A stretch of DNA of 64,000 nt from Sipunculus nudus (taxonomy: Eukaryota > Annelida > Sipuncula > Golfingiida > Sipunculidae), in contig CM049308.1 of NCBI GenBank assembly GCA_026874595.1, forward strand, positions 94,111,624 to 94,175,623, in the 5' to 3' direction. The position numbers were made by a program, and so were the translations under genes. Positions 25,947 through 37,509 of the stretch are shown here, piece after piece. Under the pieces are notes generated by a model, which made no database searches, had not been told where the DNA came from, and saw only the letters and a program-made list of their open reading frames with translations. Numbering within the stretch: position 1 is the first letter of the stretch; every line of letters begins with the position of its first letter.

Positions 25947-28900
25947 CTGAAAGAAAAGAAAATAAGTTACACAGACTTGACAGGTTATATTGCCGAAAAC
26001 AAAGAAAACAAGTTACACAGACTGGACAGGTTTTATTGATGCAAACAAAGAAAACGTCTTACATTTGATTTATGTTTTCTGTGTAAAACTTTTACTGATT
26101 TTCTAGTAAAGTGATGATTAACATTATCAGAGACACCATGTTTTACCAGAGTTTGAAGTAAACATTATATTACAGCACCTGCAGCTTGTCAACTTCCAGC
26201 TGACACCTACCTTCACTGACTGTATAGCACTTGGACCCTTCAGCACTCGGAGTTTGTCTATAGCATGTTCTGGCTCCAGGTCTTGGTCCAACAGCAGCAG
26301 CAGGCAAGCACCAACTACAACACAAACAGATCAAGCTCTTTGTGTAGGCAAGCACCAACTGCAACACAAACAGATCAAGCTCTCTGTGTAGGCAAGCACC
26401 AACTGCAACACAAACAGATCAAGCTCTCTGTGTAGGCAAGCACCAACTGCAACACAAACAGATCAAGCTCTCTGTGTAGGCAAGCACCAACTGCAACACA
26501 AACAGATCAAGCTCTCTGTTTAGGCAAGCACCAACTGCAACACAAGCAGATCAAGCTCTCTGTGTAGGCAAGCACCGACTGCAACACAAACAGATCAAGC
26601 TCTCTGTGTAGGCAAGCACAAAATGCAACACAAACAGATCAAGTTCTCTGTGTAGGCAAGCACCAACTGCAACACAAACAGATCAAGCTCTCTGTGTAGG
26701 CAAGCACCAACTGCAACACAAACAGATCAAGCTCTCTGTGTAGGCAAGCACCAACTGCAACACAAACAGATCAAGCTCTCTGTGTAGGCAAGCACCAACT
26801 ACAACACAAACAGATCAAGCTCTCTGTGTAGGCAAGCACCAACTACAACACAAACAGATCAACTCTCTGTGAATGTATAGTAGCGTACAATTTAAACAAT
26901 AAATGATGTTAAACTAAACTGTAAAGTCTCAGAATACATAGTAGTATTTTAAGTTTTACTGGAATCAGCAAATCATATAAAACATTTCTCAATCAATCTC
27001 AGTGCTTCTCAAACCCTCGGGAGCCACACGCCAGGAAAACCTTTTGGAAGTCTACAACACCGGCACCAACTGTGAAGCTGCATAACAGTACTTGATCAGT
27101 AAGTCTGTGAAACTGTTTGCTGATAACTCTGGCCATTCCCCAGATATCTGGTTATAGACATTTTATCATGTATAGGAACACAATAGATTTTGATGATCAT
27201 TTAAAAGCAAGAGTTCAAGAAAAAACCTAAATTACACTCATTTTTCCCCTTGCAAGGTGATAATTATGACCAAGAAAAAAAAATTAAATGTTGATATTTT
27301 CTTACTTCTTTGGGGAAAAAATAGGAAATATCATTTTGACTCACAAAGAGTTTAATGCAAGTGGTGCCACCAACAGGTAACACTGATATACTAGTCACAT
27401 GATCAATATGACTAACATTTGACAATAATAAAGGCACCAGTTATTCATATACTGAGTATCAATGTTACATTCAGTATGCAAACAGGTGATGTGACCTGCT
27501 GGTAACAAACACATGTCATTGATGTAATTAACATGTATAAAGAACTGGGTGATTAAAGATTATTTTTTTTTTAATATTTGGTAGCTCAAGGGGTGAGACC
27601 GATTGACATTTGCAGACCATTTTAGTAGCAACAGACTAATAACCTGTCATCTGTTGGCTGGCAGTGTGCTGATGGACATTGGAACTGGTTGTACCAATTC
27701 TCTTCATATTTTGCATGATGAAAAGGATAAGTGTGAATTACATATTTTTTCTTTTGTAACAGATTTTCTTAACAGTCTTGAGAACCACAAAAAGTTCATC
27801 TTTCAAGGTTTTGAAACTTTGTTTTTTTTACAATACACAGAAAATAAGTCACTTTGGTACAACTCAGTGATTCCTTGGTTCAATCATTTTTTTAGTTAAA
27901 TTTGAGGATCTTAGCACAGAGGTTTAGAATTATGACCAAACTAGAAACCTATGGGTCTGATCGTTTAGCTGAATTGGTCTAATAGGATATTTTATGAGCT
28001 TTTTAACATTATGGATCCAGTGATCAGTTTGAAACCAACCTGTCTCCCAAACTGGAGTTATCATCCATAAACTTATATGTAAATGGATCGGCCCTGTCAC
28101 CTTGACCTTTGGCCTAGTGACCCCAAAATCAAAAGGAAACTTCCCCTATTGGCAGGTGCGCCACATGATGGAAGGTTTGTAATGAAAAGTTTGACTTAAA
28201 ATGCAACCATAATCTTTCTAAACAAGCAAATTCTTGGAATTTATGTACCCCACTTCCACCTCTTGTTGTCTTCATGCTTGCCCTATCAATATGTTTTAGT
28301 TTTCATTGCCCCTGAAGATGTCCCAAGATTCTAGGTCCAATGGTTATAATTTGTGCCCTGCTTTGGTATCAAATTTCAATTATGCTAGGGGTGCTTATAA
28401 GCCCCATTACTCAGAGAATATGGGTAACAGAGATTCCAAGGATATTTTTCATTGACCTCCATGCCCTGTTAACAGACAACCACATCTTTGAAGGTTTCAA
28501 AGTTATAGAGAGAAAAGGCATAGAATTCGAAAAATTCCAGGTGGCGCCACCAGTCTGCAAGAACTGATGAAACACTCCATGATGAATATGCATGCAAAGA
28601 ATCATGGCATTCAATGAAATATTTGTTAAGATACTAGAGCTTTTGTTCAAATGTTAAGCCCTATAGCTCAGAGGTTATGGATAACACAGACCTAATTCCA
28701 GGTTTCCAAGGAGACTTATAATGGGCCTCCCTTCATGTCATGATAGAAGATTCTAGGTCAAGTGGTTACAATTTGTGCCCTGTTAACATATGACCACATC
28801 TTTTAAGATCTCAAAGATAGAGAAAAAAAATGGTAAAAAAATCGAAAAATATAGGTGGGGCCACCAGTCTAAAGAAAGTGATGGAACAATCCATGACCAA

Positions 28901-31900
28901 TATCCATGCAAAGAATCATGGTAATCAATTCATTACTTGTTCAGATACTGGAGCTTTTGTATCAAATTTTCCATTATTCTGGGGGTACCTCTGAGCCCCA
29001 TACCTCAGAGTTTATGGGTAACAGAGACCTAATTTCAGGTTTCCAAAGAGACTTTTCATGGACCTCCCTGCATATTAAGAGAAAAATTCTAGGTCCAGTT
29101 GTTATGATTTGTGCCCTGTTAACAGATGACCGCATCTTTTAAGATCTCAAAAATAGAGAAAAAAATGGTAAAAAATCGAAAAATACAGGTGGGGCCACCA
29201 GTCTAAAGAAAGTGATGGAACACTCCATGACCAATATCCATGCAAAGAATCATGGTGATTAATTCATTACTTGTTCAGATACTTGAGCTTTTGTATCAAA
29301 TTTTCCATTATTCTGGGGGGTACTTCGGAGCCCCATAGCTGGAAGAATATGGGTAACAGAGACCTAATTCCAGGTTTTAAGGAGAATTTTCATGGACCTC
29401 CCTGAATGTCAAGTTAGAAGAATCAAAGTCCTGCGGTTACAATTTGTGCCCTGTTAACTTAGTCAGCTGAGCTTAAAAAATTGTAAAAATTAGACAAAAA
29501 TACATGTGGTGCCACCAGTTTTCCAGAAATGACAAACCTAGTTATGGTCAATAATCAAGACAAGATTCATGGCACTCCATGCATTAATTATTAAGATACT
29601 GAATGTTTTGTATCAAATTTTTAATTATCCTAGGGGGTACTTAAAAAGCCAGTGTACCAGTGTATAAATGTTGTGTTAGTCCCATACCTACATTTGTTTT
29701 TTTCACACTGACCTTTTTCAGTAGCTAGGACATCAATGCTGATGAAAATGTCACCATTTATGAAAACAAAGGCAATTATTATGCTATTTCTGGAATATAT
29801 AATTAATAACATCATTTTATTAATTATATTCAGAGGAAGGATTGAAATACTCACTTAGCGATGATCGACCAAGTCCACCACGACAGCTGAAATGAAAAAA
29901 AAAAAAAGCTGTAATGACATACATATTTGTTTTCTCTTATATTTCTTTGATAACGTGACTGTTATATGTTTCTTCTAAGAAAAGGGGCACACCTTTAGGG
30001 GGGCTTTTCAACAAGGATATTTATATGGCACAAACCCTGGGATTTCTGCATGTATTATATATTATGTTATATTTAGCTTGTTATATATCTTCACACTATA
30101 AAACTATGTCAAGTCATAAATTCATAAGTGAAGACACAGCTGAGTATGTCATAAACCTATAAAACTCATGGTCAATATTCAAGAAACATTCACACTACCT
30201 TATGTTCAATTGTGCCATGGTCAATTTTAAAATATTATACCTGGACATGTTAGAGATAACACGGCAATAAATTGCCAGTGCTTGTTAATAAGAAATAGAA
30301 AGTATACACTCATCAAATCTTAAAATAAACTTTGAAAGTGAATGCAAATCTGCCCAGCTGTGGCTAACATAGGCAAATAACAGTAAATAACCTAATATAA
30401 TGGAAACACCTGACATGTGTATCATTTAAACTAAAAACTAAAGACTCACTAAAGACAAACAACAGCATCGGTGGTCTGTGCAAATTGTGCATAAAATACC
30501 CGCTGCATATTTTGCGACCTCTGACCTCATTAAATATGCATGGATTTTGCTGGAAAAGGTGAGATATAATAAAATGATTAATATTTCTATTGAGTTAATC
30601 AAAATCTATTATATTTCTTGTACTTTATCCTGACAAAACCAGGAATTGGCCTGTACAAAGCAGCCTGGTGACTTCTGACCTCATTTAATATTGGTAAATT
30701 TTGCTGAGAAATTAATTTGGTAAGTCACCAGAGTGCCTCCAGATTGCTGTGACCTCTGACCTAATTAAATATGTGTGAATTTTGCCCATAATTGAACTTA
30801 GGCAAGATATTTTTTTATTAAGATATCTGTTGAGTTTTATAAAATTCCATCATATTCCTTGTAAGTTATTGTGGCAACACCACAAAGTAGCCTATTGACC
30901 TCTGACCTTATTAAATATGCACTGAATTTACCCATAATCGACCTCAGGTGAGATAATCTATTTGTAAGTAATTATGGAGAGTTTCGTGAAAATCCATCAA
31001 AGCCCCGGTAAGTTTATTGTGGGGACACTAAAAGTTAACAGACAGACCGTGAATACACTATAATACATCCCGTCATAGATGGGCATACAGAAATTTGGTT
31101 ATAAAATATTTATTCACCAGTATATGATGGTGAATTAAGATTGTAACTGAAACTTGAGAGAGGTGTAATACCGATCTTTACATGGCATAATTATCTGAAT
31201 ATCTGACCACTTTCATTTATAATTATATCACAAGATTTAAATTAAAAGAGTTAAAAATGTGATATAAAAAAACTTATATGAACACCAGTAATCACAACAC
31301 TTACTGAACTAATGACCTCCGACCTTGCATCAAGTTGACCCTAACCTCTTCCAGGATCTTCATGAGGATGGGGAAGGAGGGCACATGGCCATCTGGGACA
31401 GGGTAGTGGTGAAGGACAAGGCCTGCTGAGCTATATTCACTCAGTAAACCAGGAACCCGGTACTTGTTCAGCTCCCCTTTTGTACACATCACAAACACCT
31501 CCTGGATTTCAAGTTCTTTCAGGGTGGCTGCAAAAAACAAGTGACCCTTGGGTTATGATGCTCAGAAATTGATACTCCTAGTGACATGCTCTCTTACTCT
31601 AGCTCTACACAAGAAGGTAAGTGATCCAAGGATAATGATCCTCAGAAAGTGATACTCCTAATGATATGCTCTCTTACTCTGGCTATACACAAAAAAGGTG
31701 AGTGACCCATGGGTTATGATGCTCAGAAAGTGATACTCCTAATGCCATGCTCTCTTACTCTGGCTATACACAAGGTGACTGATCCAAGGATAATGATGCT
31801 CAGAAAGTGATACTCCTAATGACATGCTCTGTTACTCTGGTTATATACAAGAAGGTAAGTGATCCAAGGATAATGATGCTCAGAAAGTGATACTCCTAGT

Positions 31901-34731
31901 GACATGCTCTCTTACTCTAGCTATACACAAGAATGTGAGTGACCTAAGGATAATGATGCTCAGCTGCAACTTCTGTACTGGTTCAAAGGTCTATAGAGTC
32001 AATGATAGGACCCTGCCATTTGTTATGGACTAAAGCATGTTTGACCTGACATTTGACCCATTCAACGCCTAATTTTGGGTGATCAGTATATGTAAACAAC
32101 ATTTGACTCAAGATCCCTTGGAACTCATGTTTTATATCAGCATGCAATAATGGTTAATCCCCCAATTCATGCAGGCAATCCTTTTGCATAATGTCTAAAA
32201 GACCACAACAAATATCCCTGCACTTTCATTGTGCATTAATGTTTGCAACAATTCTCGCAGTAGTTGTATCATGTAAACTATCAATGGTAGCACATCCACA
32301 AGTTTCTGTTTATATTTACAATACCGTGTCACAGATATAACACTGCAAAAAGGTTCTCAGGTTTATCAATATAAAAAATATGTTTCATGGATAAATGCTG
32401 TTTGTTGGTTATATTTGGAATGGATGTTATCAAAGTATCGGTTAAATTTACTTTTTGTCTTAATTATTGTCATTTTCAATTGCGGGTGATACAGTGCCTT
32501 ATGCACATTGATTGGCAGAGATCTATCCCCTTCATAGACAAGATCTCTTGTGAGGAGAATGGCTCAGCTGAGGCAGTTTGATCAATAGTAAGGACAATAC
32601 CATATTCTGAATGCCATAGTTTTCCATGTATTTTAGGTAACTTAAAAGTATCAAAAATACTTCTAGAAAAAGAACCTATCATACAACTGAAGGTTTCAGC
32701 CCCTTATGTGCCATTTTACTGAAGATTCAATCAGAGTTTTTTTGCAGAACTAAATTTTGAAACAAACATACACTATGATATTACATGAGCCAAAGCAAAT
32801 GCTAAAAGCAACAGACATACACACTGCAGGCTGTTGGAAATGGGCAGTGTCCTCTGACCCATGTTAATTGTACCGCTGAGCCTAAGAGGCAGAAAGAAAT
32901 TAATATTCTGACAATAACACGCATTCACCCAGTGAACCACACTGGGATGCGACTCATTTTATTTCAAGACCAAATGCATTATCTGTGAAATTATGTCTCA
33001 TAAAATATGTTTCATTAAGTACTGAAAGGTGCTTCAAATTTAATCACAAGCAAGTCAATTACATATTAATTTAAAATCATTAACAAGCAAATTTACTACA
33101 GGACAGACATATCACAGAAAATGTTCTTGGCACTTATATAACTCATAAAGCTACCAAAACTAGATATCTACAAATGTCAAAATATCTAACTCTGCATGAA
33201 ACATGGATGAATGCATTGATGATGCTTATTTTTAATTTCCACACAATGCAAAGTTCTCCTTTTATGAGCTTAAATATACCATGACTGTAGCAACCAGTCA
33301 ACCTCAAATCTACTATTTAAACTGCATAAAATAAAGGAAACAAGCAAATTCAAGGAATTTGTCCTCTGCTTTCTCCTTCAAGTCTGGGATGATTTTAAAG
33401 TCTGTGGTGACTTAGTAGAAATAGTTTTAACCATACTTAAAAGATGGCAGCACCCAAATCAATGACCCCCATTCTTTTCAAGGAAGCAGGGGCAAGAAGA
33501 GGGGAACAACAAGCAAGCATGGTTTATGATTAAATATGGTTTGACCTAGACTGCCAATCAACAAAGACAGCTCACATCCATACAATTTTCCACACACAGC
33601 TTTAAGAACACAGATATTTTGCCATGATTATCCTGTTGGTGGCCATGACAGCAAGATTTATTACATGTCAAAATATTTTTGTTTAAACAAACTTACCAAG
33701 ATCTCGTTCCAAGTTCCTCCAGGTGTTTTTAAACCTGCAACCTGAGTATAGAGGAAACAGTGTGATTAATTCCCTAAAAAGAGATTGAAAGTTACATCAC
33801 AGTCAAACCATTATGAACCATAACTCTATCTCCATGCTACTGAAGTAAAAAAAATAATGAAAAAATACTGGGCAAAATGTACATGTTTAATGAATATCTA
33901 ACCTTACCAAAACAATCCACATATTTTTTATGGTAATATGAATACTACAGTAGGCCTTTCTCAAAGTGGCTTTTGCAACTATTTTTTTCTCATTTATACA
34001 GGCCTGGAAAATAAAACCAGGCAATACTAACTGCTCAACCCATCATTATAAAGAGCTTGTCATGGCTTTAGTTAAGTGCAATTTACTGGGAATGTTGTAT
34101 CTGTTTTATGTGGAACATTGAAAATACTTTAGCATGGACTCTCATGTGAAATGTACAGAGTTTACAACACACTGACCTGGAAGTCCAGCAATGGCCAGTT
34201 GCTCCTGACAGTCAAAACGATTTAAGTCCAGCCTGAAATGGTGTATTGAATATATTACACATCACACACAAGTCAAGCTTGCACAGAAGGATCTTGTATA
34301 AAGGAGTACAAATACCATGCAATTATAAATACCAGCATACCAGTTCATATTAATACTTTCTGGAGTAGTTATGAATATAATAATTATTTATTTACACGTG
34401 CAATAAAATAAGGAGGAGAATTAAAGAATGTGCACAATTAATAATTCAAGATCACAGATTTTTTACTTAAGTGAAAACAGCTTATACAGGGCAGTGGAGG
34501 GCAGGAAGGGGATACACATTTGCAAAAAGGGAATTGCAGGTGGTGCTCCACAAGGCAATTATTTAGCTGAATAATACTCACTAGTTGTCTCTGTCATAAA
34601 GGGTGCCTTATTGAAGTGATAAAATAATCATAAAATCATAATAATCATCACACTCACCAGTCTACTTTGAATGGTGTCTGGTCCACAGGTTGCTGGCCAT
34701 CGTCATCATCTGAGGAGTCAAACCCACTCAT
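25860..34731 (-). CDS. CDKN3: CDKN3 (KAP), CDK-associated dual-specificity phosphatase
   Basis: Seven exons give 206 residues: 34731-34658, 34232-34177, 33741-33697, 31527-31305, 29886-29855, 26314-26211 and 25946-25860. Every border is GT..AG and phases agree. Compared with vertebrate CDKN3 (about 212 residues) I see the N-terminal FDSSDDD motif, then CRFKNTWRN, VFVMCTKGELNKYRVP, the general-acid loop YPVPDG (Asp104), the cysteine-phosphatase loop HCRGGLGRSS (Cys134, Arg140), then EHAIDKLR, AIQSVKQYN and the C-terminal SVSR. All catalytic residues are present. Family knowledge: the enzyme removes the activating T-loop phosphate from CDK2 (and CDK1) and acts in the cell cycle. The start ATG has a good context (ACAATGA). 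Introns hold extensive repeats, three of them on splice acceptors. The identification is close to certain; expression is not shown. Confidence 0.97.
25935..26056. repeat. CDKN3: 46-bp repeat, three copies, over the exon 7 acceptor
   Basis: Copies start at 25935, 25981 and 26027 and include the first bases of exon 7 plus its acceptor. In the two outer copies the acceptor AG is changed (TTTCGGCAATA and GCATCAATAAA on the minus strand), so only the true site is usable. Confidence 0.88.
26211..26314 (-). CDS. CDKN3: CDKN3 exon 6
   Basis: The acceptor is GTGTTGTAG|TTGGTG and the donor GTGAAG|GTAGGT. It encodes GACLLLLLDQDLEPEHAIDK and LRVLKGPSAIQSVK. The acceptor and first ten exon bases are the first copy of a 13-copy 44-bp array; only this innermost acceptor keeps the frame. 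Confidence 0.95.
26305..26872. repeat. CDKN3: 44-bp minisatellite, 13 copies, over the exon 6 acceptor
   Basis: Copies begin at 26305 and then every 44 bases to 26833; they are nearly identical. On the minus strand each holds a pyrimidine-rich stretch, TTGCAG or TTGTAG, and the exon start TTGGTGCTTG; the copy at 26613 differs after its TTGCAT-like site. Confidence 0.97.
28300..29640. repeat. diverged tandem repeat of about 300-340 bp in CDKN3 intron 5
   Basis: Phrases ATCAAATTTTCCATTATTCT, GGGGGTACTT, AGCCCCATA and GCCCTGTTAACAGA recur at about 28368, 28660, 28955, 29295 and 29612. The GGTGGCGCCACC phrase inside also occurs in the element at 59-61 kb, which suggests a related family. No coding content is seen. 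Confidence 0.75.
29855..29886 (-). CDS. CDKN3: CDKN3 exon 5, 32-base microexon with the catalytic loop
   Basis: The acceptor is CATTTCAG|CTGTC and the donor CGCTAA|GTGAGT. The 32 bases supply the end of His133, then CRGGLGRSSL, and the first base of Ile144. This is the phosphate-binding HCxxGxxR loop, so skipping it would both remove the active site and shift the frame. Confidence 0.94.
30500..31030. repeat. diverged repeats of the phrase GACCTCTGACCTCATTAAAT, CDKN3 intron 4
   Basis: The phrase followed by ATATGCATGAATTTTGC-like sequence occurs at about 30519, 30670, 30750 and 30897. Spacing varies from 80 to 150 bases. It ends near CAGACAGACCGTG. Probably part of a mobile element, but no TIR was found. 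Confidence 0.65.
31305..31527 (-). CDS. CDKN3: CDKN3 exon 4
   Basis: The acceptor is TTTTTTGCAG|CCACC and the donor GTTCA|GTAAGT. It carries VFVMCTKGELNKYRVPGLL and the YPVPDG general-acid loop, ending two bases into the catalytic-loop histidine. A tandem array starts six bases outside its acceptor. Confidence 0.96.
31533..31965. repeat. 80-bp tandem repeat, five copies, beside the exon 4 acceptor
   Basis: The phrase CAGAAAGTGATACTCC recurs at 31563, 31643, 31724, 31801 and 31881. The exon-proximal edge (minus strand GGGTCACTTGTTTTTTGCAG) is recognisable in later copies as GGGTCACTCACCTTTTTTG followed by TATAGCC, so the array overlaps the acceptor region. Confidence 0.85.
33697..33741 (-). 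CDS. CDKN3: CDKN3 exon 3
   Basis: This 45-base exon has acceptor TACTCAG|GTTGC and donor GATCTTG|GTAAGT. It encodes CRFKNTWRNLERDL, matching the CKFKDVRRN segment of the family. It is too short to stand out as an open frame. Confidence 0.93.
34177..34232 (-). CDS. CDKN3: CDKN3 exon 2
   Basis: The acceptor is CATTTCAG|GCTGG and the donor CTTCCAG|GTCAGT. It encodes LDLNRFDCQEQLAIAGLP, which aligns with the LSLSRVNCSQFLGLCALPG region of the human protein. Confidence 0.93.
34658..34731 (-). CDS. CDKN3: CDKN3 exon 1
   Basis: It encodes MSGFDSSDDDDGQQPVDQTP and on to VD plus two bases of Trp25. The FDSSD acidic N-terminus is conserved in CDKN3. The donor is GACTG|GTGAGT. Confidence 0.93.
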
Positions 34732-34819
34732 TGTGGTCAACCTATGGTTACAAAAGGTCCCTTCTCTGACAGGGTGATACTACAACAACAACAGAACCAT
34801 AAATGAAAAGACACTCCAT

Positions 34820-35280
34820 CTTATGGGTGCCATTATCTTAATACATCTGATAAACAGATGGTCAACGTCTGCAGTCATTATAGGTGCCGTCATCTTAATA
34901 CATCTGATGAAGGGATGGTCAACGTCTGCAGTCATTATAGGTGCCGTTATCTTAATACATCTGATGAAGGGATGGTCAACGTCTGCAGTCATTATAGGTG
35001 CCGTTATCTTAATACATCTGATGAAGGGATGGTCAACGTCTGCAGTCATTATAGGTGCCGTTATCTTAATACATCTGATGAAGGGATGGTCATCGTCTGC
35101 AGTCATTATAGGTGCCGTTTTCTTCAGACATCTGATGAAGGGATGGTCAACGTCTGCAGTCATTATAGGTGCCGTTATCTTCAGACATCTGATGAAGGGA
35201 TGGTCAACGTCTGCAGTCATTATAGGTGCCATTATCTTTATACATCTGATGAAGGGATGGTCAACGTCTGCAGTCACTGA
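34820..35280. repeat. 57-bp minisatellite, about eight copies, 5' of CDKN3
   Basis: Each unit contains GAAGGGATGGTCAACGTCTG and CAGTCATTATAGGTGCCGTT. It starts about 90 bases upstream of the CDKN3 ATG, so it lies in the promoter or 5' UTR. The unit is 19 codons, which leaves frames open on both strands (221 codons on minus at 35445-34780, reading MTADVDHPFIRCIKITAPI repeats). The substitutions between units show no sign of protein conservation. Confidence 0.93.
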
Positions 35281-35449
35281 CAAACACGATTCAGAAAACA
35301 ATATATCATGACTGTCTGTGGCATGGGCTTCAACTGAACACATTAGAGTAGAAACGGCATCATATGATGAGTAAGAGCAAAACCATAATTCATCTTTTTC
35401 ACTTATGTGAACAGAATGGTGATCTTTGGGTTTTGAAATGCACATCTTT

Positions 35450-37500
35450 CAGTAAATTTATCAACGAAAATTTTGTACTGAATGATAACAGTCAAACAAG
35501 TAACAAATATAATTACTTCTTTGATGAATAAAAGGGACATTCATGAATAATTGCAACTCCAACTTAAAAGATCATAACCCTGTGGTTTTCTATAAAAATC
35601 AAACATGAATTTACAAAGCATGTCCAACTGCAGGAAGTTTCCCAATATGGCCACCTCAATGTTTGGGTTTGAATTAAGTAATGCAAATTACTGCAAGATT
35701 TTTTTTTACAAGTGACATTTTGGCATTTAGTTAACAACTGGAAGTCGAGCCTGGCATGAAGCCCCCAATTTTAAGTAACAAAATTCCTATGTATACATTA
35801 CTAGTTTAATAATAGTCCAGTAAAATTAGTGAAACAGGTCAAAATAATTGCAAGAGAATTTCTGTTAGCACAAAGCTTTTTCGTAAGGTATTTATTTAGA
35901 CGTAATCAAACTCAACCCATGGGAAATATGAAAATTTATATCATACTAGTCTAATTAGACATGGTATTGTACCTCTGGCATTGTTACCTTTTGACTCTGA
36001 TATTTTTATCTCCACCATTATAATCTCTGGCTTTTATTCCTCTGGTATTTCCCCTCTTAACATTTTTTTACCTCTCTCCATTTCACCTGTAATAGTTTCC
36101 AAACATTATGTCATCTGCATCTAAATTAGCTGCCGACGTCGACGCAACAGGTTTCAGCTTTCTGTTGCGTCGCCGGCCACCAAAGGGCTAACTGAGGTTA
36201 TAGCACGATACGATCTGTTACTCTTAAAAAGAAAATTAAATAAAAATATTTCCTATGGTTTTAGCAAACCAATGTTCCCATAATGTTGTTTGTCGAAAGG
36301 CCTGTAATAAAAAATAAACATTCTGGAAAGCATGAAGCACCTGTAACATTAACAACTGATGGTGTTTGTCCAGAGAGAATTGAAGCAGTAACAGCCCCGG
36401 CAGACATCTTGCATTTGGTGGCAGTCCTGTATAAAGCTTTAGGCCTGTGTACTATTATGTTCATTTTTTAATTTCCTTGGTGCAAAATAGAGCTGAGAAG
36501 AGTACAGTAATGTTTTCTAGTGGTCAAATATACAATACACACAGATGTACATTAGTCATATGTTAAATCTCACAGATGTGTATGGAGTGTTACAATCAGT
36601 TAACTGCAAGTGCAATCTATGGACTCCACAATGCGTCAGACTCAGTCACTGAAAAAAAGCGATTGAGGAGTTCATTCTTATGGGCTACATCTAAATGCAC
36701 CGAGTCTCATTTGAACCCTACCTTGGACATGAAATTATAATCCCATTGAACAACCAATGGGTCGATACCGTATTATATAAACTTATTTTCGCCCATGTTT
36801 CTCGTCTCCGCACTGCTTTTTCTTTCTGGGTGGACTGTAACAGTTACCTGAAGTTTCCAGGTTATAAGGTGAATGCTCCTGTCGAGGTGGCATGGAAAAA
36901 CTATCGTCGTCTGACAGCTGTCAACCGCACTTTTACTAGGGAATATTTTGTCAGGATACTGCCGGACACTGACAGCGACACAGACGTGTTGATTTCATAA
37001 ACACCGCACCGCCAGCTGATTGGCTGGAACGGAACCATAACAAATGCTTGGCACAGTGCCAGATGCCCTATCATTGGCTCAGACTATTTCATGGACTGGT
37101 TTTGTCATACAAATATTTTTTATTGGTCTCCATCTCACGATTTTAGTGAAAAGTGGATGGATCTTTAGGATAAGTGCATGCACAAGTCTACTAAGGTTTA
37201 GCCTATCTTTCTTTGAAATGAAGGCTCGTAGGGAGGAGCGGGGAGATGTGGTCTATATTAATTTGTTGGAATTGCTTTTAATAGCAGGGTAAAATATTTG
37301 AACAATAGCTGTATGATATATGCAGACCCCGGTAACAAAAACAATAAAATACGTGTTTTCAACTTTAATTTCTAAACTTTTTTCATAAATCATAATTGCA
37401 TATAGTTGGCATCAATGGAATAGGAGGAATATTGGCTACATAATGATAAACAGTCTTGTTAACAGGATTAAAATTCCACATGCAGACCTATATACCCTCA
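35450..37500. other. intergenic stretch with a strong GC hairpin
   Basis: No gene is recognised. At 36140-36150 and 36162-36172 CGACGCAACAG pairs perfectly with CTGTTGCGTCG across an 11-base loop, inside a small GC-rich island. An open frame at 36695-37000 on plus (101 codons) has no similarity I know. Confidence 0.45.
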
Positions 37501-37509
37501 CATATATAC

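Noticed and set aside
26305-26872. Possible CRISPR-like regular repeats
   Set aside because: Units are contiguous 44-mers without unique spacers; they are a minisatellite over a splice acceptor in an animal gene.
34823-35311. 162-codon plus-strand repeat frame (HLMKGWSTSAVIIGAVI)
   Set aside because: Product of the 57-bp array; both strands and more than one frame are open, so no strand is favoured.
36695-37000. 101-codon plus-strand open frame
   Set aside because: No family similarity, no supporting splice partners and no promoter evidence; left as unassigned.
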